Notes: generated by a model not told the origin, from the letters alone. Shown: positions 53,236-62,621, numbered from the stretch's first letter. The stretch: DNA of 64,000 nucleotides from Citrobacter europaeus (GCA_020099315.1 CP083650.1:4154001-4218000), one strand, 5' to 3'. Translations and numbers: made by a program.

Positions 53236-54123
53236 CTATCGTAAATATTTGTTAAACCATGCAAGAGTACGCTCCCAGGCTAAATCAGCAGCTGCTTTAT
53301 CATAACGCGGTGTCGAATCATTATGAAAACCATGATTAACGCCGGGATAGATATATGCCTCATAGACTTTCTTATTAGCCTTCAGTGCCGCTTCATAAGC
53401 AGGCCATCCCTCATTAATTCGGGTATCTAGTTGCGCATAGTGTAGTAATAAAGGCGCGTTTATTTTGGGGACATCAGCCGCAGGAACCTGTCGACCATAG
53501 AAAGGCACCGCGCAGGCCAGTTCAGGGAAAGCGACGGCTGCGGCGTTCGACACACCACCGCCATAGCAAAAACCAGTGATCCCCACTTTTCCCGTCGCGC
53601 CGGCAAAACGCTGCATATATTCAATGGCGGCAAAAAAATCGTTCATCAGCTTTACCGGGTCAACCTGCTGCTGTAACTCCCGGCCTTTATCATCATTGCC
53701 AGGATATCCCCCCACCGAACTTAATCCATCAGGCGCGAGTGCAATATACCCCGCTTTCGCCACCCGTCGCGCCACATCCTCAATATACGGATTCAGCCCG
53801 CGATTCTCATGCACCACCACAACCGCCGGAACGTTCCCCGTCGCATTAGCGGGTTTAACCAGGTATCCCCGCACATCGCCATGCCCTTCGGGTGATGGAT
53901 AGGTAATATATTCCGCCAGGATATCAGGATCGGTGAACTCCACCTGCGTTGCGAGAGCATAATTGGGTTTCAACACGTTGAATAACGCCAGCGCCGTCAT
54001 ACCTCCGACTGCATATTTCGCCGCAAGATTGAGAAATTCGCGTTTCGTTATTTTTCCATGAGCGTAATAGTCATAGTAGTCGAGCAGTTCTTGCGGAAAG
54101 TCTTTGGCAGTTAGACGCGACAT
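53236..54123 (-). CDS. yghX: Dienelactone-hydrolase-family protein YghX
   Basis: 295 residues from MSRLTAKDFPQELLDYYDYY. The N-terminal segment has a KREFLNLAAKYAVGG sequence and a hydrophobic stretch that may be a membrane anchor or signal. The hydrolase core has the triad Cys (GFCYGGGVSNAA), Asp (YAQLDTRINEG) and His (GVNHGFHND), with the HENRG motif also typical. Substrate unknown. In E. coli K-12 the counterpart is disrupted; here the gene is full length. Confidence 0.9.
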   Translation of the reverse strand: MSRLTAKDFPQELLDYYDYYAHGKITKREFLNLAAKYAVGGMTALALFNVLKPNYALATQVEFTDPDILAEYITYPSPEGHGDVRGYLVKPANATGNVPAVVVVHENRGLNPYIEDVARRVAKAGYIALAPDGLSSVGGYPGNDDKGRELQQQVDPVKLMNDFFAAIEYMQRFAGATGKVGITGFCYGGGVSNAAAVAFPELACAVPFYGRQVPAADVPKINAPLLLHYAQLDTRINEGWPAYEAALKANKKVYEAYIYPGVNHGFHNDSTPRYDKAAADLAWERTLAWFNKYLR

Positions 54124-54278
54124 GGCAGGACTCCTGGCTGATGTTTTTTTAAGCAAAGCACAGTGGTCTGTTTTTGCCCAGTTTTTCATCCCAGTGTGAC
54201 CTGGTGAACGGGATATTCGCCGTGAACCCGCTAGAATAGAAACGTTGTTTCGAAATTCACCTGCACTAAGGAGATCTC

Positions 54279-55319
54279 ATGGCCTGGTTTGCCAATCCTG
54301 AACGTTACGAGCAGATGCTCTATCGCTACTGTGGGCGCAGCGGTTTACGCTTACCCGCGCTGTCGCTAGGTTTGTGGCACAGTTTTGGGCACGTTCAGGC
54401 GCTGGATTCCCAGCGCGCCCTGCTGCGTAAAGCATTTGATTTAGGCATCACGCATTTTGATTTAGCCAATAACTATGGGCCGCCTCCGGGCAGCGCAGAA
54501 GAAAATTTTGGCCGCTTACTGCGCGAGGATTTTGCACACTATCGTGATGAACTGATCATTTCTACCAAGGCAGGCTATGACATGTGGCCAGGCCCATACG
54601 GTTCTGGCGGTTCGCGTAAATACCTGCTCGCCAGCCTCGACCAGAGCCTGAAACGCATGGGCCTCGACTATGTCGATATCTTTTATTCGCACCGCGTTGA
54701 CGAAAATACGCCAATGGAAGAGACCGCCTCGGCTCTGGCCCATGCGGTGCAAAGCGGCAAAGCGCTGTATGTCGGCATCTCATCCTATTCCCCGGACCGT
54801 ACGCAGAAAATGGCCGAGCTGATGCGGGAATGGAAAATTCCGCTGCTAATCCACCAGCCTTCCTACAACTTGCTTAACCGTTGGGTAGACAGTAGTGGTC
54901 TGCTGGATACGCTGGAATCCAACGGTATGGGCTGTATCGCATTTACGCCGCTGGCCCAGGGGCTGCTGACGGGGAAATACCTCAACGGCATTCCGGAAGG
55001 TTCCCGCATGCAGCGTGAAGGGAAAAAAGTCCGAGGGCTGACGGAAAACATGCTGACGGAAGAAAACCTTACCAGCCTGCGTTTGCTCAATGAGATGGCG
55101 CAACAGCGCGGACAGTCGATGGCGCAAATGGCCTTAAGCTGGTTGCTGAAAGACAACCGGGTCACTTCGGTATTAATTGGCGCCAGCCGACCGGAGCAAC
55201 TGGAGGAGAACGTTCAGGCGTTGGCTAACCTGACGTTCAGTGCCGAAGAATTGACGCAGATCGATAAGCACGTTGCGGACGGAAAGCTGAACCTGTGGCA
55301 GGCCTCATCTGACAAGTAA
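54279..55319 (+). CDS. yghZ: L-glyceraldehyde 3-phosphate reductase YghZ (AKR14)
   Basis: 346 residues. Aldo-keto reductase with the catalytic Asp/Tyr (FDLANNYGPPPGSAE), Lys (IISTKAGYD) and His (FYSHRVD), and the NADPH-binding C-terminus (SVLIGASRPEQLEEN). The E. coli enzyme detoxifies L-glyceraldehyde 3-phosphate and methylglyoxal. An AAGGAG site lies before the ATG. It is divergent from yghX with 155 bases between. Confidence 0.95.
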   Translation: MAWFANPERYEQMLYRYCGRSGLRLPALSLGLWHSFGHVQALDSQRALLRKAFDLGITHFDLANNYGPPPGSAEENFGRLLREDFAHYRDELIISTKAGYDMWPGPYGSGGSRKYLLASLDQSLKRMGLDYVDIFYSHRVDENTPMEETASALAHAVQSGKALYVGISSYSPDRTQKMAELMREWKIPLLIHQPSYNLLNRWVDSSGLLDTLESNGMGCIAFTPLAQGLLTGKYLNGIPEGSRMQREGKKVRGLTENMLTEENLTSLRLLNEMAQQRGQSMAQMALSWLLKDNRVTSVLIGASRPEQLEENVQALANLTFSAEELTQIDKHVADGKLNLWQASSDK

Positions 55320-55332
55320 CCGTATGTCACTT

Positions 55333-55366
55333 CGTGCCGGGTAGCGGCGTTAGCCTCCCCGGCACG
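55333..55366. repeat. REP-like hairpin after yghZ
   Basis: CGTGCCGGG and CCCGGCACG pair across a GCGGCGTTAGCCT centre, like a single REP unit. It lies between convergent genes and may end both transcripts. Confidence 0.6.
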
Positions 55367-55387
55367 TAATACGGGCCAGCAAGTCCC

Positions 55388-55891
55388 TCACACCTCTTCC
55401 GCTTTAATCTCTGGACGTTGAAATTCCGGCCACACCAGCGCGACAAGCGCAGGATAAGCCTCCAGGCTGAACTCCCTGAAACACTGGCGTAAGTTGAGCA
55501 CGTCCAGATCGGCATGCGGGACTTTCTCACCGCTCAGACAGCGCTTTTTAATATTGTCGTAATATTTATACACCGCAGAGTTGAGATCGCTACAACGCCG
55601 CTGTGCATCAAATAGACCTGGCGTCTCATTCAACTCTACCATTGTCATCCGTTTGATCGTCGAATGGATAAAATCGATATATTCGTGATTAACGCGCCAA
55701 TACCATACCGGGGTAATCGAATTCATCAGTAGCGAAAAATGATCCTCCCCCTCTTCTTTACTCAGCATTTCCGGCTGATTTTCAGAGTACCCATTTTCTG
55801 TTTCTCGGTTTTTATTTGCACTGCGCATCAACAAAAGTACCCCGCAGGTAAGCAATAGCAGGGTAATAACAGAATAAAATATACTGTTCAT
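55388..55891 (-). CDS. Unrecognised membrane-anchored protein
   Basis: 167 residues. One N-terminal membrane helix (SIFYSVITLLLLTCGVLLLM) followed by an acidic linker and a mainly helical cytoplasmic or periplasmic domain (SITPVWYWRVNHEYIDF, CFREFSLEAYPALVALV). Not assigned to a family. A GGAG site is placed correctly before the ATG. It replaces yqhA/yghA of E. coli at this place. I think Typhimurium has similar hypothetical genes here, from memory only. Confidence 0.7.
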   Translation of the reverse strand: MNSIFYSVITLLLLTCGVLLLMRSANKNRETENGYSENQPEMLSKEEGEDHFSLLMNSITPVWYWRVNHEYIDFIHSTIKRMTMVELNETPGLFDAQRRCSDLNSAVYKYYDNIKKRCLSGEKVPHADLDVLNLRQCFREFSLEAYPALVALVWPEFQRPEIKAEEV

Positions 55892-55995
55892 ATACTGGCT
55901 CCATTTTTTTTGATTTTAAAATTACGCCATGCTATTGTCAACGCGGCCTGGTTTAATTAAAACAACATCACATTGGCATCAAAGGATATTTCAAC

Positions 55996-56400
55996 ATGCT
56001 TCCCGAGCATCTTGTTCCCTCGCGTTTTCACTTATCCAGCTCCTCATCCAATACCAGTCCCGCAGATAATAGTGAAAATTTGACTCAGGGGAAGAGAACA
56101 TTAAGTGATTACGAACCCGATATTTTGATTAGCTCTGCCGCTACCGGCCAGGCACGCAATATGTTATTTGAAGAGTGCGACCGCCATTTAAAAGAGCGCC
56201 TGTTTCGTGCCGCAAAAATTGAGTCATTCACTCGCCTGCTCAATTCACTACAAGCGGAAGGTGACATCAACGCTCAAGAATTAAGTAAAATTTTGTCCAC
56301 AAAAACAGCCACCGTTAATGAGCAGGGCAATAAAATTTGGCTTAATTTAATTACCCGCGAAACCAGCGATCCTATTTTTTATTCTCTGGAAGAGAAATAA
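55996..56400 (+). CDS. Unrecognised small protein, first of a pair
   Basis: 134 residues. The N-terminal about 40 residues are serine/asparagine-rich and disordered-looking (SSSSNTSPADNSEN). The rest is helical with FEECDRHLKERLFRAAKIES. No signal or membrane part. The AAGGA ribosome site lies nine bases upstream. It is followed after one base by the next gene, so the two form an operon and probably act together. Confidence 0.65.
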   Translation: MLPEHLVPSRFHLSSSSSNTSPADNSENLTQGKRTLSDYEPDILISSAATGQARNMLFEECDRHLKERLFRAAKIESFTRLLNSLQAEGDINAQELSKILSTKTATVNEQGNKIWLNLITRETSDPIFYSLEEK

Positions 56401-56401
56401 A

Positions 56402-56809
56402 ATGAAAGATGTTGAGGATAATAATGTTTATTTAGCTTTAGATGACCATAAAAGCGATGAGTTTGTCTTAAAGCAAAATTTAGCCGTGCTGATTGCCAAT
56501 AAAAACGCGACGCTGGAAAGCGTGGCCCAGGAAATAGTTTCTATACCTGCCGCACTGGTGCGGATGAAATGGCAAAATCGCCGTGAAATTTATGCACTAC
56601 AGGCTAAGGAAGAGATCTACGGCGCTGCGATTGAAGCCATTATGGAGCAGCAACCAGAACTGCGGGACAAAATCATGGCCCGACTGGAGAGTACTTACCA
56701 GCATATACTCAAGCGAGAAACGGCCACCTTACGCCTGACGCGTAAACTGTCTGAGGGGAACTACGAACCCACCAGGATAACAACGGTCGCACTGGATGAG
56801 AACAGATAA
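56402..56809 (+). CDS. Unrecognised small protein, second of a pair
   Basis: 135 residues, helical and charged, with AVLIANKNATLESVAQEIV and REIYALQAKEEIYGAAIEA. No membrane part. The start follows the stop of the previous gene by one base. It ends 70 bases before the exbD stop on the other strand, with a hairpin between them. Confidence 0.65.
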   Translation: MKDVEDNNVYLALDDHKSDEFVLKQNLAVLIANKNATLESVAQEIVSIPAALVRMKWQNRREIYALQAKEEIYGAAIEAIMEQQPELRDKIMARLESTYQHILKRETATLRLTRKLSEGNYEPTRITTVALDENR

Positions 56810-56842
56810 GGGCGTGCGGAGGAGCTGGAACAGGAGCTGCAG

Positions 56843-56869
56843 GCCGGGTAAGGCGACAACCATTACCCG
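56843..56869. terminator. Hairpin between convergent genes (exbD side)
   Basis: CCGGGTAA and TTACCCGG form a perfect 8-bp stem with an 11-base loop. T runs are weak on both sides, so it may rather be a stability element. Confidence 0.5.
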
Positions 56870-56879
56870 GCAACGAGGA

Positions 56880-57305
56880 TTACTTCGCTTTTACGGTCTC
56901 TTCACCGACCAGACCAATTTTCAGGAAACCCGCCTGATGCAGCGTATCCATCACTTTCATCATGGTTTCATAATCGACGGTTTTATCCGCACGGAAGAAA
57001 ATCGTAGTGTCTTTCTTCCCATCGGTCAGCGTATTTAATTCGCTAATCATGGTGTCGTCCGTCACCTGATTATTGCCGATAAACATACTCTTATCGGCTT
57101 TTACCGACAGATAAACCGGTTTTTCCGGACGCGGCTGCGGCGTACTGGTGGAAGCAGGGAGATTCACTTTCACATCCACCGTTGCCAACGGCGCGGCTAC
57201 CATAAAGATGATCAATAAAACCAACATAACGTCGATAAACGGCGTCACGTTGATTTCATGCATTTCACCGTTATCGTCCAGGTTTTCATTAAAGCTCATT
57301 GCCAT
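56880..57305 (-). CDS. exbD: TonB-complex subunit ExbD
   Basis: 141 residues, E. coli length. One N-terminal membrane helix with the critical Asp (NVTPFIDVMLVLLIIFMVAA) and a periplasmic domain. With ExbB it turns the proton gradient into force on TonB for uptake of siderophores and cobalamin. Six bases after exbB, same operon. Confidence 0.97.
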   Translation of the reverse strand: MAMSFNENLDDNGEMHEINVTPFIDVMLVLLIIFMVAAPLATVDVKVNLPASTSTPQPRPEKPVYLSVKADKSMFIGNNQVTDDTMISELNTLTDGKKDTTIFFRADKTVDYETMMKVMDTLHQAGFLKIGLVGEETVKAK

Positions 57306-57311
57306 GGAACA

Positions 57312-58046
57312 TCATCCTACACGTAATTTCTGCGCAGCACGTACTGGATGCGCAGAAGCACTAGCATTCAGGTCCAGATCGCGACTTTGCAGCAACAGCA
57401 CCTGTGCCGCGACATCGCCCAGCATCGCTTTATAGCTGCCAATCTGACGTGCGAAAATGTTGTAGATAACGACCGCAGGAATTGCCGCGACCAGACCGAT
57501 CGCGGTCGCTAATAGCGCTTCTGCGATACCCGGCGCAACAACGGCCAGGTTGGTCGTTTGGGTTTGTGCGATCCCGATGAAGCTATTCATGATACCCCAT
57601 ACGGTACCAAACAGACCCACGAATGGAGAGATAGCCCCGATAGTGGCCAGGTATCCGTTACCGCGACCCATATGACGGCCTACCGCCGCCACACGACGCT
57701 CCAGACGGAAGCCGGTACGCTCTTTGATACCTTCGTTGTCGTCGCTGCCTTCTGACAGTTCCAGTTCGTTCTGCGCTTCATAAACCAACTGTGCGCCCAG
57801 GCTTTTGCCATCGAATCCTGCGGCAATCTCACTTGCCCTATCTAAAGAGCGGGCTTCCGCCAGCAGTTGCTGCTCACGCTTAAGGCGGCGTTTCTGAGTA
57901 AAGAACTCAAGGCTCTTACTAAAGAAGATAGCCCAGGTGACCACTGACGCCAAAATCAGCCCAATCATCACGCACTTAACCACGATATCGGCGTGCTGAT
58001 ACATACCCCAGACGGAAAGATCCGTCTGCATCAAATTATTACCCAC
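57312..58046 (-). CDS. exbB: TonB-complex subunit ExbB
   Basis: 244 residues, E. coli length. Three membrane helices (near 20-40, 130-155, 175-200) with the conserved GLFGTVWGIMNSF and the ALLATAIGLVAAIPAVVIYN segment, forming the pentameric channel around ExbD. Upstream is a Fur box. Confidence 0.97.
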   Translation of the reverse strand: MGNNLMQTDLSVWGMYQHADIVVKCVMIGLILASVVTWAIFFSKSLEFFTQKRRLKREQQLLAEARSLDRASEIAAGFDGKSLGAQLVYEAQNELELSEGSDDNEGIKERTGFRLERRVAAVGRHMGRGNGYLATIGAISPFVGLFGTVWGIMNSFIGIAQTQTTNLAVVAPGIAEALLATAIGLVAAIPAVVIYNIFARQIGSYKAMLGDVAAQVLLLQSRDLDLNASASAHPVRAAQKLRVG

Positions 58047-58109
58047 TCTGTATCTCCAGGACGCAAATCACAAAATCTGAGCGTAATGATATCAAAAAGA
58101 CGTCGAATT

Positions 58110-58128
58110 GATAGTCGTTCTCATTACT
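58110..58128 (-). promoter_or_regulatory. Fur box of exbBD
   Basis: On the minus strand 13 of 19 bases match GATAATGATAATCATTATC, with TAATGAGAA and CTATC ends conserved. exbB is known to be iron-repressed through Fur in E. coli. Confidence 0.72.
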
Positions 58129-58262
58129 ATTTACATATTGCCGCACCTTTGGTTTCTTTTCCTTGCGCTTACGCAGTAAAAAAGTCACCAGAAGCATTTT
58201 GAGATTATTTTCTACTGTATGACCGTTCCGCAGGATGCGTCACCTTTGATTCATGGTAGTTT

Positions 58263-58278
58263 AGACATCCAGACGTAT
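58263..58278 (+). promoter_or_regulatory. Two tandem MetJ boxes before metC
   Basis: AGACATCC and AGACGTAT, two adjacent 8-base met boxes (consensus AGACGTCT), 19 bases before the metC start. They place metC under methionine repression by MetJ. Confidence 0.82.
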
Positions 58279-58296
58279 AAAAACAGGTCAGACAAC

Positions 58297-59484
58297 ATGG
58301 CAGATAAACAACTTGAAACCAAACTCGTCCACGCAGGACGCAGTAAAAAGTACACGCTGGGCTCGGTAAATAGCGTGATCCAGCGCGCTTCTTCGCTGGT
58401 GTTTGACACCGTCGAGGCTAAAAAGCAGGCTACGCATAACCGGGCTAACGGTGGGCTTTTCTATGGCCGTCGCGGAACCCTGACGCATTTCTCCCTGCAG
58501 GAAGCGATGTGCGAACTGGAAGGCGGTGCAGGTTGCGCCTTGTTCCCCTGCGGCGCAGCGGCCGTTGCCAACACCATCCTCGCCTTTGTGGAGCAAGGGG
58601 ATCATGTGCTAATGACCAACACCGCCTATGAACCCAGCCAGGATTTCTGCACCAAAATTCTCGGCAAGCTCGGCGTGTCCACCGGCTGGTTCGATCCGCT
58701 GGTTGGCGCCGGTATAGTGAAGCACATTCAGCCGAACACGAAAGTCGTATTTCTGGAATCTCCCGGCTCTGTCACTATGGAAGTGCATGATGTTCCAGCT
58801 ATTGTTGCCGCCGTCAGACGCGTCGCGCCGGATGCTATCATCATGATTGATAACACCTGGGCTGCCGGGGTGCTGTTCAAAGCGCTGGATTTTGGTATCG
58901 ATATTTCTATTCAGGCAGGTACCAAATATCTGATTGGTCATTCCGACGGCATGGTCGGCACGGCGGTATCTAATGCCCGCTGCTGGGATCAACTGCGCGA
59001 AAATGCCTATCTGATGGGGCAAATGCTGGACGCCGATACCGCCTATATGACCAGCCGTGGACTGCGTACGCTGAGCGTTCGCCTGCGTCAGCACCATGAA
59101 AGCAGCGTAAAGGTCGCCGAGTGGCTGGCCAGCCATCCGCAGGTCGCCCGCGTAAATCACCCGGCGCTTCCCGGCAGTAAAGGTCACGAATTCTGGAAGC
59201 GTGATTTCACCGGCTGCAGCGGCCTGTTCTCCTTTGTATTGAATAAGAAACTCAATCATGAGGAGCTTGCCGCGTATTTGGATCACTTCAGCCTGTTCAG
59301 CATGGCCTACTCCTGGGGTGGTTTTGAGTCGCTGATCCTCGCTAACCAGCCGGAACACATTGCCGCTATCCGTCCGCAAGGTGAGGTGGACTTCAGCGGA
59401 ACGCTCATCCGTTTGCATATTGGTTTAGAGAATGTTGACGATCTAATTGCCGATTTGGCCGCAGGATTCGCCCGAATCGAGTAA
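58297..59484 (+). CDS. metC: Cystathionine beta-lyase MetC
   Basis: 395 residues from MADKQLETKLVHAGRS, the E. coli start; the frame is open to 58219 but that part holds the MetJ boxes. PLP enzyme with Lys210 in SIQAGTKYLIGHSDG and IIMIDNTWAAGVLFK. It cleaves cystathionine to homocysteine, pyruvate and ammonia, the second-last step of methionine synthesis. Divergent from exbBD. Confidence 0.97.
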   Translation: MADKQLETKLVHAGRSKKYTLGSVNSVIQRASSLVFDTVEAKKQATHNRANGGLFYGRRGTLTHFSLQEAMCELEGGAGCALFPCGAAAVANTILAFVEQGDHVLMTNTAYEPSQDFCTKILGKLGVSTGWFDPLVGAGIVKHIQPNTKVVFLESPGSVTMEVHDVPAIVAAVRRVAPDAIIMIDNTWAAGVLFKALDFGIDISIQAGTKYLIGHSDGMVGTAVSNARCWDQLRENAYLMGQMLDADTAYMTSRGLRTLSVRLRQHHESSVKVAEWLASHPQVARVNHPALPGSKGHEFWKRDFTGCSGLFSFVLNKKLNHEELAAYLDHFSLFSMAYSWGGFESLILANQPEHIAAIRPQGEVDFSGTLIRLHIGLENVDDLIADLAAGFARIE

Positions 59485-59615
59485 AATTGCCACAGATGGA
59501 CATATATGCAGACACTTCTGGTGGAAAAGTCTGCAATTGTTGCGTCCGGGATCAAGGCATCCCGGACAATTCAGGAGTACAATCCACACATAAACGCTGT
59601 TCCACAGGAAAGTCC

Positions 59616-60275
59616 ATGGTAGTCATTCAAGATATTGTCTCCGCGCTCTGGCAACACGATTTTGCCGCGCTGGCGGATCCGCACGTTGTGAGCGTGGTTT
59701 ACTTCGTCATGTTCGCCACACTGTTTTTAGAAAATGGTCTGCTACCCGCCTCCTTTTTACCCGGAGACAGCCTGTTATTGCTGGCAGGGGCGCTGATCGC
59801 TCAGGACGTGATGAGTTTTTTACCTACCATAGCTATTCTGACTGCCGCCGCCAGTCTGGGCTGCTGGCTAAGCTACATTCAGGGACGCTGGCTGGGCAAC
59901 ACGCGGACGGTAAAAGGCTGGCTGGCGCAATTACCTGAAAAATACCATCAGCGCGCCACCTGCATGTTTGACCAACACGGACTGATGGCGCTGCTGGCAG
60001 GACGCTTCCTGGCGTTTGTTCGCACCTTGCTGCCAACAATGGCGGGAATTTCTGGCCTTCCAAACCGTCGGTTCCAGTTTTTTAACTGGCTGAGCGGTCT
60101 GCTGTGGGTGACCGTCGTCACCAGCTTTGGCTATGCACTGAGCATGATCCCGTTCGTCAAACGTCATGAAGATCAGGTGATGACCTTTTTAATGATCCTG
60201 CCGGTTGCCCTGTTAACCGCAGGTCTGTTGGGAACGCTGTTCGTGGTAATTAAAAAAAAATATTGTAGCGCCTGA
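59616..60275 (+). CDS. yghB: DedA-family membrane protein YghB
   Basis: 219 residues from MVVIQDIVSALWQHDF; an open frame from 59487 adds 43 unsupported residues. ACAGGAA lies before the ATG. Polytopic inner-membrane protein with the family motifs FLENGLLPASFLPGDSLLLL and GRFLAFVRTLLPTMAG. With its paralog YqjA it supports membrane potential, cell division and drug resistance in E. coli, probably as a proton-linked lipid transporter. Confidence 0.94.
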   Translation: MVVIQDIVSALWQHDFAALADPHVVSVVYFVMFATLFLENGLLPASFLPGDSLLLLAGALIAQDVMSFLPTIAILTAAASLGCWLSYIQGRWLGNTRTVKGWLAQLPEKYHQRATCMFDQHGLMALLAGRFLAFVRTLLPTMAGISGLPNRRFQFFNWLSGLLWVTVVTSFGYALSMIPFVKRHEDQVMTFLMILPVALLTAGLLGTLFVVIKKKYCSA

Positions 60276-60364
60276 GCCGCATCCGAGGCCGGATAATCTC
60301 CGGCATTTCGCCTGATGGCGCACAGCTTTAAGGCCTGCGGAGTAACTGTCAGGCCAACATGAAA
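60276..60364. other. Short intergenic region with degenerate REP-like sequence
   Basis: GCCGGATAATCTCCGGC and CCTGATGGCGCACAGCTTTAAGGCC recall REP halves but do not form a clean unit. It separates convergent yghB and yqhC. Confidence 0.4.
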
Positions 60365-61282
60365 TCAACTCCCCTGCATCATTCGAATTCTGGCCGCATC
60401 TTCCCCCGGCGTTACACCAAAGAAACGTTTAAACTCCCGGCTAAATTGCGATGCGCTCTCATAGCCGACGCGCATGGCAGCCGCACTGGCCTTCATTCCA
60501 TCGTGGATCATCATCATCCGCGCTTTATGCAAACGGTAGCTCTTCAGATATTGCAGCGGCGACGTGCTGGTCACCGCTTTAAAATTATGATGAAACGCCG
60601 ACACGCTCATGTTCGCTTCTGCCGCCAGCTGTTCTACATTGAGGTTTTCGGTGTATTTGGTTTCAATCCGCTTCAGCACCCGGCTTATCAAACTGAAATG
60701 CGTCTGACGGCTGACCAGCGCCAGTAACGCGCCGCCACGCGGCCCGGTCAGCACATGGTAGAGGATCTCACGAATAATCTGTTTCCCCAGAATACGCGCA
60801 TCCAGCGGTCGCTCCATCACATCCAGCAGGCGCTCAGCGGCGCAAAGAATTTCGTCAGAGAGCGTCGCGGAGTTGATCCCGCTGGCCGCCATGGCGGGCT
60901 GGAAGAGCTCATCTTCCCCGATGTCCATCAACAGCTCCTGCAACTGCAGAATATCAACATTCAGGTAGATACCGGCCAGGGGAACCTCCGGTGTCGCATG
61001 CGTTTCACATTCAAAGGGTAAAGGAACGGTTAGCAGCAGGTATTCGTTGGCGTCATAACGAAATACGCGCTCATTGATGTAACCAATTTTATGTCCCGAA
61101 AAGAGAAATATGATGCCTGGCTGATACATGACCGGCGTACGCGCCGCTGGCTCCGTGCCGTGCAGCAGGCGGACATCTGGCAGCAATTCACTGAGTTTAT
61201 TTTCATTGTTTTTCAGCTGTTTAATTTTATCTGTCAGCAGAAGGCAGATCTCATCACGGTTCATGGAGCACCATTTCATCAT
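60365..61282 (-). CDS. yqhC: AraC-family regulator YqhC
   Basis: 305 residues. N-terminal AraC_N-type sensor domain (RTPVMYQPGIIFLFSGHKIG) and C-terminal double helix-turn-helix (LAAEANMSVSAFHHNFKAV, YESASQFSREFKRFFGVTPG). In E. coli it activates yqhD and dkgA in response to aldehydes such as glyoxal and furfural. The start is either 61282 or the internal ATG at 61264 (MNRDEICLL); neither has a clear ribosome site. Confidence 0.93.
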   Translation of the reverse strand: MMKWCSMNRDEICLLLTDKIKQLKNNENKLSELLPDVRLLHGTEPAARTPVMYQPGIIFLFSGHKIGYINERVFRYDANEYLLLTVPLPFECETHATPEVPLAGIYLNVDILQLQELLMDIGEDELFQPAMAASGINSATLSDEILCAAERLLDVMERPLDARILGKQIIREILYHVLTGPRGGALLALVSRQTHFSLISRVLKRIETKYTENLNVEQLAAEANMSVSAFHHNFKAVTSTSPLQYLKSYRLHKARMMMIHDGMKASAAAMRVGYESASQFSREFKRFFGVTPGEDAARIRMMQGS

Positions 61283-61337
61283 CGGTTTTCGACCCTGACA
61301 TAATGCGCAGATTTATCCGTTTTCTCCAGCAGTCTGT

Positions 61338-61369
61338 AGAAATGGGCAAGACATCGGCAGAAATGAGCA
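61338..61369 (+). promoter_or_regulatory. Putative YqhC operator: direct repeat with 21-base period
   Basis: AGAAATGGGCA (61338-61348) and AGAAATGAGCA (61359-61369) match at 10 of 11 bases, exactly two helical turns apart. Paired direct half-sites of this type are used by AraC-family proteins. They lie 90-120 bases before yqhD. Confidence 0.6.
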
Positions 61370-61457
61370 TTGAGAGCAACGCGGCGGGCGACCACAATGT
61401 TCATCATCCGGCAGACACCCTCCTGCCCTCTTTTTTACCCACATAAGGGAACGAGCA

Positions 61458-62621
61458 ATGAACAACTTTAATCTCCATACCCCAACCCGTATTTTGTTTG
61501 GTAAAGGCGCTATTGCTGAGCTGCGCGATCAAATCCCTCAGGATGCTCGCGTACTGATTACCTACGGCGGCGGCAGCGTGAAAAAAACCGGCGTTCTGGC
61601 ACAGGTTCAGGATGCGCTGAAAGGCCTGGATGTGCTGGAGTTTGGCGGTATTGAGCCGAACCCGTCTTATGAAACGCTGATGAACGCAGTAAAAATCGTG
61701 CGTGATGAAAAAGTGACGTTCCTGCTGGCTGTAGGCGGGGGTTCTGTGCTGGATGGCACCAAATTCATCGCGGCAGCGGCACAGTACGCTGACGGTATCG
61801 ATCCATGGCGCATTCTGGAAACTCACGGTAACGACGTAACAAGCGCTATCCCGATGGGCTCCGTATTAACCCTGCCCGCTACCGGCTCTGAATCTAACTC
61901 CGGTGCGGTAATTTCGCGTAAAACCACCGGCGATAAGCTGGCCTTTATGACCCCGTTTGTGCAGCCGGTATTTGCCGTGCTGGATCCGGTTTACACCTAT
62001 ACCCTGCCGCCGCGTCAGGTTGCGAACGGCGTCGTGGATGCCTTTGTGCATACCGTTGAGCAGTATGTGACTTATCCGGTAGACGGGAAAATTCAGGATC
62101 GCTTTGCCGAAGGCATTCTGCTGACGCTAATAGAAGAAGGCCCGAAAGCATTGCAGGAGCCGGAAAACTACAACGTGCGTGCGAACGTCATGTGGGCGGC
62201 GACCCAGGCGCTGAACGGCCTGATTGGCGCAGGCGTACCGCAGGACTGGGCAACACATATGCTGGGCCATGAACTGACCGCAATGCACGGTCTGGATCAT
62301 GCTCAAACATTGGCCATCGTTCTGCCAGCGCTGTGGAATGAAAAACGCGACACCAAACGCGCCAAACTGCTGCAATACGCAGAGCGTATCTGGAATATCA
62401 CCGAAGGTGATGATGACCAGCGCATTGACGCCGCTATTGCCGCAACTCGCGCTTTCTTCGAGCAAATGGGCGTACCGACTCGCCTGTCTGACTACGGCCT
62501 GGACGGTAGCTCCATCCCGGCGTTGCTGGAAAAACTGCAAGCGCATGGCGGTACGAAACTGGGCGAACATCAGGACATTACGCTTGAGGTTAGCCGTCGG
62601 ATTTACGAAGCGGCTCGCTAA
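61458..62621 (+). CDS. yqhD: NADPH-dependent aldehyde reductase / alcohol dehydrogenase YqhD
   Basis: 387 residues, iron-type ADH fold. The NADP site is VGGGSVLDGTKFIA and the metal ligands are in NGVVDAFVHTVEQY and GHELTAMHGLDHAQTLA. It reduces toxic short aldehydes from lipid peroxidation, and furfural. Activated by the divergent yqhC. AAGGGA ribosome site present. Confidence 0.97.
   Translation: MNNFNLHTPTRILFGKGAIAELRDQIPQDARVLITYGGGSVKKTGVLAQVQDALKGLDVLEFGGIEPNPSYETLMNAVKIVRDEKVTFLLAVGGGSVLDGTKFIAAAAQYADGIDPWRILETHGNDVTSAIPMGSVLTLPATGSESNSGAVISRKTTGDKLAFMTPFVQPVFAVLDPVYTYTLPPRQVANGVVDAFVHTVEQYVTYPVDGKIQDRFAEGILLTLIEEGPKALQEPENYNVRANVMWAATQALNGLIGAGVPQDWATHMLGHELTAMHGLDHAQTLAIVLPALWNEKRDTKRAKLLQYAERIWNITEGDDDQRIDAAIAATRAFFEQMGVPTRLSDYGLDGSSIPALLEKLQAHGGTKLGEHQDITLEVSRRIYEAAR

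Noticed and set aside
58609..59418. 269-codon open frame on the minus strand
   Set aside because: Antisense to metC with no family resemblance.
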